Positions 16,828 through 25,681 of a stretch of DNA of 64,000 nucleotides are shown here, piece by piece. The DNA is taken from assembly GCA_964456515.1 (NCBI GenBank), contig CAYVZP010000002.1, positions 1-64,000 of the forward strand, given 5' to 3'. The DNA comes from Azoamicus sp964456515 (GTDB lineage Bacteria > Pseudomonadota > Gammaproteobacteria > UBA6186 > Azoamicaceae). The first letter of the stretch is position 1. Each line of letters opens with the position of its first letter. The notes under the pieces were generated by a model. It saw nothing but the letters and a program-made list of their open reading frames with translations, searched no databases and was not told where the DNA came from. The position numbers were made by a program, and so were the translations under genes.

Positions 16828-18643
16828 AAATATTTATTTTATAGAGATAGGCGTGAAATACATGCCATCATCTCAATTAAAACATATATTAGATAAATGT
16901 ATATATACTTTAACTAACGAATTTAATCAACATAAATTAAATTTTTTTTTTATAGATTCGTTAATAACAATCAGAAGAATTGTTTTTATTATATGTTTTT
17001 TTAATAATAAGCAATTTAATATTACAGACTACATATGTTCCACTTTTTATAATATTAAATTTAATACAAACATGCGATGGAACAACACTAAACATACATT
17101 CATTCGTCCCGTATGTCATTATTCTTTAACAAAAAACAACCAATTAATACAACATACTTTATTTAATATAAAAAGTTCTAATCGTATAATTCCACATAAA
17201 TTTTTTACTGGAAATGTTTTAAATATTAACATTAATACATATAAAAAATTTATGCAAAAAAAATTTTATGTTATTCTTGACTTTCAAGACAGATTAAAAT
17301 TATTGAAAACCAATTATAATTTAATATCATATAATAAAAAATTAAATATTTTATTACACAAAAAAAAGCAAACAGATATAGTTAATTCGTTTGAATATCC
17401 GTCAATTTTGTTTATCAATTTCAATGTAAATAAATTTAAAATACCAAACAGAATTATAATATTAACATTATTAGACTGCGACTGCGTTCCTTTTATAAAA
17501 AACAATTTAATTACCTGTTTTTCAATTATAATTGACACCTTTTTAAAAAATAATAAAAAAATCTCACAATCATATAAAACTACTTTATATGTTAAATTAT
17601 CTTATATTAACACTGTATTAAATATTGATATAAACAATTTAAAAAATAGTAAACTTACTTCATATAAATCATTATATTTAAATAAAAATTTTGAGACTGT
17701 TTATAATAAAATTAAACGCTGTTTAAAATTAATTAAATTAATTCATAATACGTTTAATTTTAATTTAAAAAGAATAAAACATGCTATTATTTTATTAAAT
17801 TTTGAAATTATGACTAAAACGTTTTTCGAAACACCTAATTTTCATGGCATATTATTTGCATCAATTATTAATAATAAAAATGTTTCCAATATATTATATG
17901 ATTATAACAGAATTTTAAATAATAATTATCCAAAAATATTAGAAGGCGGACTATTAGTTATTATTGAAACAATTGATGCTATTATAAAGACCATTTTAAT
18001 TCATGGCAAACTTAAGGGTAAAAAAGACCCTTTTAATATAAAAGGTAAAATTTCTAATATTATCACTGTTATTATAAAAAATAATATATATATAAATATT
18101 AATACATTAATAAAAAACACATTACTACTATCAAAATGTAACAATATATTGATGTTAAATTATATAAACAAATTATTTATAGACAGATCAAAATTCATAT
18201 TTTATTGTAAATATATTAATTATATTAATTACAATATAAATTTTTTAATTTTATATTACCTTGCAATTGAATTAAACAATATTTTTTTGTATACATTTAA
18301 TTTAATTTTAATTAAATTTTTTAAACGAATAAATAATATTATTATTAAAACAAAATTAAAATTCACACATAAATTTAATATTAAATTAATGTTAAAATTA
18401 GATGAAAAAATATTATTTAATACAATTATAAAACATATCACAATATCAAAAATATTATATAAAAAAGCGTTTTATTTTGAATATATTAAATTTACTTTAT
18501 ATATTAATAATAAATTAAATAATTTTTTTAAAACTGTATTTATTTTAGATAAAAATTTAAATATAAAATATAATAGACTTAAATTATTATTTTTATTTTA
18601 TAGATCTTTTTTAAGAACTATTAATTTTAAAAATAATATCTAA
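16820..18643 (+). CDS. glyS: Glycyl-tRNA synthetase beta subunit (reduced)
   Basis: A 607-residue beta subunit, against about 690 in E. coli, and strongly drifted. Recognisable pieces are the N-terminal FIEIGVKYMPSSQLK (consensus EIGTEELPP), a central GKLKGKKDPFNIKGK block (consensus G..PTGSKDPFALRR) and the C-terminal YNRLKLLFLFYRSF block (consensus NRL.LL..L...F). The subunit binds the tRNA. Being adjacent to glyQ with an 8-base overlap settles the identity. Confidence 0.88.
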   Translation: MNKNIYFIEIGVKYMPSSQLKHILDKCIYTLTNEFNQHKLNFFFIDSLITIRRIVFIICFFNNKQFNITDYICSTFYNIKFNTNMRWNNTKHTFIRPVCHYSLTKNNQLIQHTLFNIKSSNRIIPHKFFTGNVLNININTYKKFMQKKFYVILDFQDRLKLLKTNYNLISYNKKLNILLHKKKQTDIVNSFEYPSILFINFNVNKFKIPNRIIILTLLDCDCVPFIKNNLITCFSIIIDTFLKNNKKISQSYKTTLYVKLSYINTVLNIDINNLKNSKLTSYKSLYLNKNFETVYNKIKRCLKLIKLIHNTFNFNLKRIKHAIILLNFEIMTKTFFETPNFHGILFASIINNKNVSNILYDYNRILNNNYPKILEGGLLVIIETIDAIIKTILIHGKLKGKKDPFNIKGKISNIITVIIKNNIYININTLIKNTLLLSKCNNILMLNYINKLFIDRSKFIFYCKYINYINYNINFLILYYLAIELNNIFLYTFNLILIKFFKRINNIIIKTKLKFTHKFNIKLMLKLDEKILFNTIIKHITISKILYKKAFYFEYIKFTLYINNKLNNFFKTVFILDKNLNIKYNRLKLLFLFYRSFLRTINFKNNI

Positions 18644-18676
18644 TTTATTAAATATTTTTTTTTATAAATTATTAAA

Positions 18677-19666
18677 ATGATGTCAACAAATAATATAGTT
18701 ATATCAGGCATGAGACCTAGCGGCAGAATTCACTTAGGTAATTATAATGGAGTTATTAAAAACTGGATAAATTTACAAAATCAATATGATTGTTTTTTTT
18801 TTATTGCTGACATTCATGCATTAACCACTAATTTTAATTATATTTATAATTTAAATAAACGATCAAAAAAAATACTAATTGAATGGGTTGCTTCTGGCAT
18901 AAATTATAAAAAATCAACCATTTTTATACAATCACATATTCCAGAGATATTTGAATTAAACATTTTACTATCTATGATTACAAATATTGCTAGATTAGAA
19001 CGTATTCCCAGTTATAAAATGGAAAAACAAAATAATAATATATATGGATTTTTAGGTTATCCTATATTACAAGCATCTGATATTTTAATATTAAATGCAA
19101 AATACGTTCCTGTTGGAGAGGATCAAATACCACATATTGAATTTGTAAAAGAAATTGTAAAAAAAATAAATAATAATTTTTTAAATAATAGCACATTTAA
19201 ATTTAATGAACCTGTAGCATTATTACATGATCATTCTAAAGTGTTTGGTAATGATGGATCTAAAATGTCAAAATCTAAAAACAATTCTATTTTAATCTCT
19301 AATTCTGGCAAAATTTTAAAAAAAAAAATAAATCAATATATTACTGACTCAAATAAAATATATAAAAATCAACCAGGCATTCCTGAAAATTGTTACGTTT
19401 GGTCATTACATAAAATTTATACATTTAATAATGAAAAAATATATATTAAAAAGTCATGTTTGTTAGGTAATATAGGTTGCGTTGATTGTAAAAATATTTT
19501 ATTTAATAATATAGAAAAAGAAAATATAAAATTAATTAAAAATATAAAATTTTATGAAAAAAAAGAAAAATATATTAATGATTTAATTATTGCAAATACA
19601 AAAAAAGTACGAAGTATTGCTAAAATTATTTTAAAAAAATTTAAACATAATTTAAATTTATTATAA
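18677..19666 (+). CDS. trpS: Tryptophanyl-tRNA synthetase
   Basis: A 329-residue class I synthetase. The HIGH-equivalent is SGRIHLGNYNG (about 15-25) and the KMSKS loop is KMSKSKNNS (about 196-204). GEDQIPHIEFVKEI marks the tRNA/ATP-binding region. Two consecutive ATG codons (18677 and 18680) can serve as start. The cognate tRNA-Trp is at 52152-52224. Confidence 0.95.
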   Translation: MMSTNNIVISGMRPSGRIHLGNYNGVIKNWINLQNQYDCFFFIADIHALTTNFNYIYNLNKRSKKILIEWVASGINYKKSTIFIQSHIPEIFELNILLSMITNIARLERIPSYKMEKQNNNIYGFLGYPILQASDILILNAKYVPVGEDQIPHIEFVKEIVKKINNNFLNNSTFKFNEPVALLHDHSKVFGNDGSKMSKSKNNSILISNSGKILKKKINQYITDSNKIYKNQPGIPENCYVWSLHKIYTFNNEKIYIKKSCLLGNIGCVDCKNILFNNIEKENIKLIKNIKFYEKKEKYINDLIIANTKKVRSIAKIILKKFKHNLNLL

Positions 19667-19677
19667 TTATTTTAAAA

Positions 19678-19751
19678 AGCCGAAAAGAGGACTTGAACCT
19701 CCAGCCTACGCTTTACGAAAGCGTTGCTCTACCATATTGAGCTATTTCGGC
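19678..19751 (-). tRNA. tRNA-Thr (anticodon CGT)
   Basis: Read on the minus strand it folds into a full cloverleaf: acceptor GCCGAAA/TTTCGGC, D stem GCTC/GAGC, anticodon stem ACGCT/AGCGT with loop TTCGTAA, and T loop TTCAAGT. The anticodon CGT reads ACG. It resembles E. coli thrW. CCA is not encoded. Confidence 0.93.
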
Positions 19752-19822
19752 ATATATTTATTATTGTATATATATATTTTATTTTCAATTAAAATTTTAT
19801 TTGAATTACATATGGTGTTATA

Positions 19823-20140
19823 ATGAAAAAAGCAAATAATTGTTTTACAAAACAAAAATTATTACAACATTTAGCAAAAAAGACTAATCTATCTAAAAAA
19901 AATATTAATTTAATTTTTACTGAATTATTAGATATTATTAAAGAACAAATGAAAAAAGAGTCATCAGAGAAATTTATTTTACCAGGATTTTTTAAATTAA
20001 CAATAAAAAATATAGAAGCAAAAGAAGAAAAACTTGGTATCAATCCATTTACAAAAAAGGAAATGACTTTTAAGGCTAGACCAGCTAGTAGAAAATTGAA
20101 AATTAAATTACTAAAAGGATTAAAAGATGTTATTAAATAA
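19823..20140 (+). CDS. HU/IHF-family DNA-binding protein
   Basis: A 105-residue small nucleoid protein. The N-terminal helices (KQKLLQHLAKKTNLSKKNINLIFTELLDII) and the beta-arm tip NPFTKKEMTFKARP (about 73-86), followed by the closing helix, fit the HU/IHF fold. The conserved FxLPGFFKL strand is also present (residues 52-60). It bends and packages DNA. The wording of the arm does not let me decide between HU and an IHF subunit. It sits just upstream of rpsP, with a plain ATG start and a short leader. Confidence 0.85.
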   Translation: MKKANNCFTKQKLLQHLAKKTNLSKKNINLIFTELLDIIKEQMKKESSEKFILPGFFKLTIKNIEAKEEKLGINPFTKKEMTFKARPASRKLKIKLLKGLKDVIK

Positions 20141-20149
20141 GTATTATTT

Positions 20150-20389
20150 ATGTTAAGTATACGTTTGAAAAGAATTGGAAGAAAAAAAAAACCATTTTAT
20201 AATATAATTGTTTCTGAAAAATTGTGTTTTATAAAAGGTAAATATCTTGAAAAACTAGGTTATTTTGATCCATATAAAAATTATACCGAAAGTAAAATTA
20301 ATATCACTAGAATTAATTATTGGATTAACAATGGTGCAACTATATCACGAAAAATTAAATTCTTACTAAATAATTTAAAAAAGGTTTAA
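20150..20389 (+). CDS. rpsP: 30S ribosomal protein S16
   Basis: A 79-residue S16 with the N-terminal MLSIRLKRIGRKKKPFYNIIV signature and the EKLGYFDPYK block. It is normally followed by rimM and trmD; here rplS follows after 14 bases, so both of those genes have left this locus. Confidence 0.96.
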   Translation: MLSIRLKRIGRKKKPFYNIIVSEKLCFIKGKYLEKLGYFDPYKNYTESKINITRINYWINNGATISRKIKFLLNNLKKV

Positions 20390-20403
20390 CATTTATTTTT
20401 TTT

Positions 20404-20712
20404 ATGAATATAATAAAAGCAATTGAAAAAGATTTTAAATTAAACGATAATAAATTAAATTTTAGATCTGGTTATATAATACGAGTTAATTTCAAAGTAT
20501 TAAATGAAAAAACTAGAAAAAAAAATTATAATTTTGAAGGTGTTGTTATCTCTATTAAAAAAAATGGTATTAATACAACATGCACTATTAGAAAAATCTC
20601 ATATGGTGAAGGAGTTGAAAAAACTTTTTTTTTAAACAGTCCTGCCATTAATTCTATCAATATTATAAAAAAAATTGGTATAAGAAAATCTAAATATTAT
20701 TATATTAGATAA
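20404..20712 (+). CDS. rplS: 50S ribosomal protein L19
   Basis: A 102-residue L19 from the subunit interface. It contains FRSGYIIRVNFKV and the diagnostic FEGVVISIKKNGINTTCTIRKISYGEGVEKTFFLNSP block, ending RKSKYYYIR. It follows rpsP directly and is followed by tRNA-Ser. Confidence 0.95.
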   Translation: MNIIKAIEKDFKLNDNKLNFRSGYIIRVNFKVLNEKTRKKNYNFEGVVISIKKNGINTTCTIRKISYGEGVEKTFFLNSPAINSINIIKKIGIRKSKYYYIR

Positions 20713-20721
20713 CATAATTTT

Positions 20722-20808
20722 GGAGAGGTGTCCGAGTGGTTTAAGGAGCACGCCTGGAAAGCGTGTGTGCAATAATATGTACCGAGGGTTCAAATCCCTC
20801 TCTCTCCG
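20722..20808 (+). tRNA. tRNA-Ser (anticodon GGA)
   Basis: An 87-base class II tRNA: acceptor GGAGAGG/TCTCTCC, anticodon stem CACGC/GCGTG with loop CTGGAAA (anticodon GGA, reads TCC/TCT), a long variable arm, and T arm GAGGG/CCCTC with loop TTCAAAT. Confidence 0.95.
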
Positions 20809-20815
20809 CATTCAT

Positions 20816-20888
20816 CTCCCTGAGACGGACTCGAACCGCCGACCCAGTGGTTAACAGCCACTTGCTCTACCTGCTGAGCTATCAGGGA
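20816..20888 (-). tRNA. tRNA-Asn (anticodon GTT)
   Basis: Minus-strand cloverleaf: acceptor TCCCTGA/TCAGGGA, anticodon stem AGTGG/CCACT with loop CTGTTAA (GTT), T stem GGCGG/CCGTC. Asn is one of the commonest residues in this proteome. It faces tRNA-Ser tail to tail with only 7 bases between. Confidence 0.95.
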
Positions 20889-20892
20889 TTTG

Positions 20893-22137
20893 TTATATTA
20901 ACAATTCAATTATTATTGATACTATTAATATTATACTTAAATAAAAATAAATATTAAAACTTTTAATACATGATTGTATTATAAAATATCGTCCATTAGG
21001 AATCAAAAAAATCATTTTAAGTGTAACATAAAAATATGGTAAAATAAAGATATACGATAAAAAAATTAATGATAAATATTTCATATATATTAATGTTGTT
21101 ATTATAATAATTGTTAATAAAAATAATAAAATATACATATACGGTATATATGTTACACCCAAAACAACAGCAAGATTATTTTTCTTACTTATCTTATCAT
21201 ATTTGGAATCTGGATATTCATTCATTAACAAACATCCAGTAATCATTAATCCAAACGGAAACCCTATAATGAAATCTATAACATTTGCACTATTAGTTAA
21301 CGCTAATGTTGTTCCATATGTTATCATTGGACCTAAACAAAAAACATGCATTAATTCACCAAGTCCATATCTACTGGCAAGATGAATAGGAGGCGCTGAA
21401 TAAAAATATAATGATAAAAATGCTATAACACCTATTATTAATATTAATATATTTCTATAATAAAATATATATACACCAATACATACTACTATTGCTATAA
21501 TAATCCATGAAATAATCAACATCATTTTACTTGAAATTATTTTAAAATCAATTGACCTGCTTCCACCAGTACTAGATAAAACATAATCTATATTTTCACT
21601 ATCTCTACCACTTACCCAATCAAAATAATCATTAAATGTATTTGCTGCAGCATGCAATAAAATCACTGCCACGCACGTTAATATTAAAAAAAAATACGAT
21701 ATTTCATTATATCGATATACAGACCAAAATATACTAAAAATAAACGGAATAACACTACCTATAATAAACTTGCTACGTGTTATAAATATAATTTTCTCAA
21801 GTGTATGAAATGCTAATTTAATAGTAGATTTAATTGTTACCTGCGCAACGTTTGGCATTATTTGTATATTAATACCCTCATCTGTTTTTGTAAGTTCTAA
21901 TATAACATGTTGTTTATTTATTAATAATACATTTTCTACTAATATTAATGATTTATGATTTATAAAATCAGTATATTTTTTGATAAAAAAAATAATGTCG
22001 TTTGAGTGTATTATATTAAATATTCTTTTTTGATTAAAATTGTGTATATTTAAAATTTGCTTAAATGTATTATTGATATAAAGAATTTTACCATCCATAT
22101 CACATACTATATCTTTATTATTAATATGTTTTAACAT
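20893..22137 (-). CDS. PAS domain fused to a UbiA-family (MenA-like) prenyltransferase
   Basis: A 414-residue protein of two parts. Residues 1 to about 100 read as a PAS sensory domain (VCDMDGKILYINNTFKQIL, then IIHSNDIIFF, then the KQHVILELTKT strand). Residues about 105-414 are an integral membrane UbiA-type prenyltransferase with the first Asp-rich motif NTFNDYFDWVSGRD (166-179) and the second NEYPDSKYDK (about 300-310), wording closer to MenA-like members than to UbiA itself. Such enzymes attach polyprenyl chains to ring acceptors in quinone, haem or lipid synthesis. The acceptor here is unknown: a quinone head group is the conservative guess, and a product of EboD/EboE (EboC is also UbiA-like) is an alternative. 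The start at 22137 includes the PAS part, and no better internal start is evident. It lies alone between tRNAs. Confidence 0.82.
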   Translation of the reverse strand: MLKHINNKDIVCDMDGKILYINNTFKQILNIHNFNQKRIFNIIHSNDIIFFIKKYTDFINHKSLILVENVLLINKQHVILELTKTDEGINIQIMPNVAQVTIKSTIKLAFHTLEKIIFITRSKFIIGSVIPFIFSIFWSVYRYNEISYFFLILTCVAVILLHAAANTFNDYFDWVSGRDSENIDYVLSSTGGSRSIDFKIISSKMMLIISWIIIAIVVCIGVYIFYYRNILILIIGVIAFLSLYFYSAPPIHLASRYGLGELMHVFCLGPMITYGTTLALTNSANVIDFIIGFPFGLMITGCLLMNEYPDSKYDKISKKNNLAVVLGVTYIPYMYILLFLLTIIIITTLIYMKYLSLIFLSYIFILPYFYVTLKMIFLIPNGRYFIIQSCIKSFNIYFYLSIILIVSIIIELLI

Positions 22138-22156
22138 TCTAGTACAATTTTATTAC

Positions 22157-22230
22157 TAGGTCTGGCAGGACTCGAACCTGCGACCAAGAGATTATGAGTC
22201 TCCTGCTCTAACCAACTGAGCTACAAACCC
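22157..22230 (-). tRNA. tRNA with anticodon CAT (elongator Met or Ile2)
   Basis: Minus-strand cloverleaf: acceptor GGGTTTG/CAGACCT, D stem GCTC/GAGC, anticodon stem GGAGA/TCTCT with loop CTCATAA, T arm GCAGG/CCTGC with loop TTCGAGT. It lacks the three G-C pairs in the anticodon stem that mark initiator tRNA. The first acceptor pair is G-U. Sequence alone does not separate elongator Met from a lysidine-modified Ile tRNA. Confidence 0.9.
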
Positions 22231-22286
22231 GTATATCTATATATTAATATAAAAATAATTTAATTTAAATAACTATTTAAATTTTT

Positions 22287-23870
22287 TTACGATAAAAAAT
22301 CTTTAAGATTTTTTATTATATTAGGATTTCGTAATTTTCTCAATGCCTTAGCTTCTATCTGTCTAATTCTTTCACGTGTAACATCAAACTGTTTTCCTAT
22401 TTCCTCTAACGTATGATCAGAATTCATACCAACACCAAAACGCATCATCAACACCTTTGATTCTCTTGGCGTTAATTTTTCTAATATTATAGATATTGCC
22501 GCTTTTAAATTACCATTTTCAGCCGACATTAATGGTGTTTCTATAGACTTATCTTCTATAAAATCACCTATACAAGAATCCTCATCATCACCTATTGGAG
22601 TTTCCATAGACACAGGATCCTTTGACACTTTCATTATTTTAATTACTTTATCTTCAGGCATTCCAGTATATTTACCTAAATCATATGTTCTAACTTCTTT
22701 ACAATTTTTTTGAATTAATTGTCTTGTTACTCTATTTAATTTATTTATTGTTTCAATCATATGAACCGGAATTCTAATTGTTCTAGCCTGATCTGCTATT
22801 GATCGTGTAATAGCTTGTCTTATCCACCATGTAGCATACGTTGAAAATTTATATCCTTTTCTATATTCAAATTTATCAACAGCTTTCATTAATCCAATAT
22901 TACCTTCCTGTACTAAATCTAAAAACTGCAACCCTCTATTTACATATTTTTTAGCTATTGAGATTACTAACCGTAAATTCGCTTCCACAACAGATTTTTT
23001 AGCCATTTTAGCTTGAAACTCACCTATCGACATATATTTATTTAAATTTTTTAATTCAAATATTTTTAATCCCGTTTTTTTTTCAAACAATGATAATTCA
23101 TTTTGTGCTAAAATAATATTATTTGTATATTTATTTATCATTTTAATATTTACATTTATACTATTTCTACACTGAGAAACCCATGACTTATTTGTTTCAT
23201 CTTTAAAAAAATAATGCATAAAAAAAACTTTTTGCACATTACATTTATTGATACATATGTTTATTATAATTTTTTCTTGGATTTTAATTTCACTCAACAA
23301 ATTATGTACTGAATCAGTTAATTTATCTAAAAATAAAAAAGCCCATTTAAATGATGTTAATATTATTGATAATTTTTTAAATATATTATTAGTAACCACA
23401 TGTGTTCTACCATATAATGTTTCAATATATTGTGCTTCAGGTATTAAATACATTAATTTATTAAAAATTTGTTTAATTTTAGTATTATCAAAATAAATAT
23501 CTAAATCATAATCCGAATCATCAGCTTTCATATATTTTTTTCTAACATAAAATTCTTCTGTTTCATAAAACCCTATTATCATGTCTGAAAACTTCATACA
23601 CCCAGCCTTTATTTTAGTATAATCTTCTAAAATTATATTTAACATTTTAGGGTACTTTGCAAATGTTTTAATTATTTTTTTTAAACCAGCTTCTATCTTT
23701 TTTGCTATTACAATTTCACCCTTACGTGTTAATAAATCTATAGTACCCATTTCTTTCATATATATTTTAACAGAATCTTTATATTTAGATAAATAATTAT
23801 CATTAGATGAAACAAATGTTGTACCATTTATAGTTTTTATATTACTGTTTTTTGCGTTTATTTTTTTCAT
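22287..23870 (-). CDS. rpoD: Primary sigma factor RpoD (sigma 70), region 1.1 missing
   Basis: A 527-residue housekeeping sigma factor, against 613 in E. coli. Region 1.2 (VKIYMKEMGTIDLLTRKGEI) begins near residue 33, so the acidic region 1.1 is absent. A shortened non-conserved region follows. Regions 2.1-2.4 are very well kept (EANLRLVISIAKKYVNRGLQFLDLVQEGNIG, then YATWWIRQAI), region 3 contains RIPVHMIETINKL, and region 4 (LTPRESKVLMMRFG, then LEEIGKQFDVTRERIRQIEAKALRKLR) includes the -35-binding helix-turn-helix. It is the last gene of rpsU-dnaG-rpoD. Confidence 0.96.
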   Translation of the reverse strand: MKKINAKNSNIKTINGTTFVSSNDNYLSKYKDSVKIYMKEMGTIDLLTRKGEIVIAKKIEAGLKKIIKTFAKYPKMLNIILEDYTKIKAGCMKFSDMIIGFYETEEFYVRKKYMKADDSDYDLDIYFDNTKIKQIFNKLMYLIPEAQYIETLYGRTHVVTNNIFKKLSIILTSFKWAFLFLDKLTDSVHNLLSEIKIQEKIIINICINKCNVQKVFFMHYFFKDETNKSWVSQCRNSINVNIKMINKYTNNIILAQNELSLFEKKTGLKIFELKNLNKYMSIGEFQAKMAKKSVVEANLRLVISIAKKYVNRGLQFLDLVQEGNIGLMKAVDKFEYRKGYKFSTYATWWIRQAITRSIADQARTIRIPVHMIETINKLNRVTRQLIQKNCKEVRTYDLGKYTGMPEDKVIKIMKVSKDPVSMETPIGDDEDSCIGDFIEDKSIETPLMSAENGNLKAAISIILEKLTPRESKVLMMRFGVGMNSDHTLEEIGKQFDVTRERIRQIEAKALRKLRNPNIIKNLKDFLS

Positions 23871-23916
23871 ATAATTATTATTATTAATTAGATTATATTA
23901 TATTATATTATTTTTT

Positions 23917-25446
23917 TTATAAATTAATTTTAATTTTATGTAACATATATATAAATTTATCTTTTATAATAATTTTAGGATATTTGTTTATTAATTTATA
24001 AAAATAATAATATTTTTTTAATATTATCATAATGGTACTATCTTTATTAATGTCTTTTTTGTTTTTTATTAAATTTATTAACTGGAATAATATTATTAAA
24101 TCAGGCTCATTTTTATCACATATTAATTTATTAACATTTATATATTGAATTAAACTAATATCTTTTAATAAAATTAAACATATTTTTATTGGTAATGTTA
24201 ATATATTTTTATTATTAATGCATGTTTTTTGTTGATTTAATTTTATTTGAAAATATTTTAATATTAATTTTTTTAAATGTTTACTTTTTAACTGTTTTAA
24301 TAAAAAATGTATTTTATTCATAATTATAATATTATTATATATATTATTAATATTTAAATAATTTTTAAAATGTATAAAAATTAAATCAAGTATATATATC
24401 GGATTTTTTATTATATTAATAAATATATTTCTATTATATTTAGTATCCATATTCAAAAATGTATCAGGATCTAAATTTTTTGGTATAAAAATAAATCCAA
24501 TGAAAACATCTTGATCTAAATACTTAATTAATTTTTTTGCTGTATTTACAGATGCATAATTTCCAGCAACATCATTATCATAACAAAATATTATTCTTTT
24601 ATACGTCTTTTGCAATAATTTAAATTGCTCGGTTGTAAAATTAGTACCTAAAATAGCTACAACATTTTTAATATTATTTTTATACATTGTTATTACATCC
24701 ATGTAACCTTCAACAAGAATGATTGTATTATAAATATTTAATGATACTTCATAAATGCCGTATAATTCATTTCGTTTAGAAAAAACTTTCGATTCTATTG
24801 AATTTATATATTTGGGTTTTTTGTTATCAAAATTTCTTCCACCAAATCCTATAACAAATCCTTCAATATTTCTAATTGGAAACATTAATCTATTTCTAAA
24901 TCTATCATATTCATGATTACTTTTTTTAACAATCATTCCTATTTTTATTAGCATCTCTTTTTTACATCGATCTGATCTAAACATTTTAAGGACCCCGCTC
25001 CACGAATCGGGCGCAAGTCCAAGTCCATACCTATTTATTAAATCCAATGTAATGCACCTTTTTTTTAAAAATATATCTATATACTTTAAATGCATTTTTT
25101 TCTTTAAATTAATATGATACTGCCTTGCTAAATAATTTAATATAATTAATTCTGGTTTTAACATATGTTTAATAAAAACATTTTTATTTTTATTTTTATT
25201 TTTATTTTTATTAACAATATTAGCTGCAACCTTAAATCTAAATTTTTTATATTCCATTAAAAAAGTTATAGCATTACCACCTCTGTTACACCCAAAGCAA
25301 TAATACCGTTGACTTTTTTCATTTACCATAAAAGATGGCGTTTTTTCAACATGAAATGGACATAATGTGAAATAATGTTTACCTTTTTTTTCCAATTTTA
25401 AATATGATGCAATTATATTTATAATATTTTCACTATCATTTAACAT
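23917..25446 (-). CDS. dnaG: DNA primase DnaG
   Basis: A 509-residue primase that makes RNA primers at the fork with DnaB. The zinc-binding domain has CPFHVEKTPSF and YYCFGCNRGG (about 31-62). The catalytic core contains FPIRNIEGFVIGFGGR and the TOPRIM motifs LVEGYMDV and CYDNDVAG. The C-terminal DnaB-binding part is shortened and drifted. Between the zinc and core domains lies an NKNKNKNKNKN tract from a T/A hexamer-like repeat (25181-25212). Its start follows rpsU after one base. Confidence 0.95.
   Translation of the reverse strand: MLNDSENIINIIASYLKLEKKGKHYFTLCPFHVEKTPSFMVNEKSQRYYCFGCNRGGNAITFLMEYKKFRFKVAANIVNKNKNKNKNKNVFIKHMLKPELIILNYLARQYHINLKKKMHLKYIDIFLKKRCITLDLINRYGLGLAPDSWSGVLKMFRSDRCKKEMLIKIGMIVKKSNHEYDRFRNRLMFPIRNIEGFVIGFGGRNFDNKKPKYINSIESKVFSKRNELYGIYEVSLNIYNTIILVEGYMDVITMYKNNIKNVVAILGTNFTTEQFKLLQKTYKRIIFCYDNDVAGNYASVNTAKKLIKYLDQDVFIGFIFIPKNLDPDTFLNMDTKYNRNIFINIIKNPIYILDLIFIHFKNYLNINNIYNNIIIMNKIHFLLKQLKSKHLKKLILKYFQIKLNQQKTCINNKNILTLPIKICLILLKDISLIQYINVNKLICDKNEPDLIILFQLINLIKNKKDINKDSTIMIILKKYYYFYKLINKYPKIIIKDKFIYMLHKIKINL
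25181..25212 (+). repeat. ATTTTT-type hexamer repeat inside dnaG
   Basis: Roughly five tandem copies of a T5A unit on the plus strand, read on the minus strand as alternating Asn and Lys codons. It lies between the zinc-binding and catalytic domains of the primase, so six-base length changes would only vary the linker. Confidence 0.8.
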
Positions 25447-25447
25447 G

Positions 25448-25681
25448 TTATATTACCCTGAAATGCTTTTTATTTTTTTTTCCTAATGTTTTTTCACGTA
25501 TTATTCTTTTTAATAATCGTTTTTTTGCTGACACAGTTTCTCTTTTTTTTATTTTAGATGGCGGTTCATAAAACTCACGTCGTCTTAATTCTTTTGGTAA
25601 TCCAGCTTTTTCCACTGATCGTTTTAATCTACGTATAGCAAAATCTATTGATTCATTTTCTTTTATTATTATACTTGGCAT
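25448..25681 (-). CDS. rpsU: 30S ribosomal protein S21
   Basis: A 77-residue S21 with ENESIDFAIRRLKRSVEKAGLPKELRRREFYEPPS and a basic tail. First gene of the macromolecular synthesis operon rpsU-dnaG-rpoD, whose order is intact. It diverges from tsaD with about 60 bases between. Confidence 0.96.
   Translation of the reverse strand: MPSIIIKENESIDFAIRRLKRSVEKAGLPKELRRREFYEPPSKIKKRETVSAKKRLLKRIIREKTLGKKNKKHFRVI

Noticed and set aside
20763..20957. Open frame on the plus strand across the tRNA-Ser/tRNA-Asn pair
   Set aside because: It lies over two confident tRNA genes and the end of the PAS-UbiA gene and has no family resemblance.
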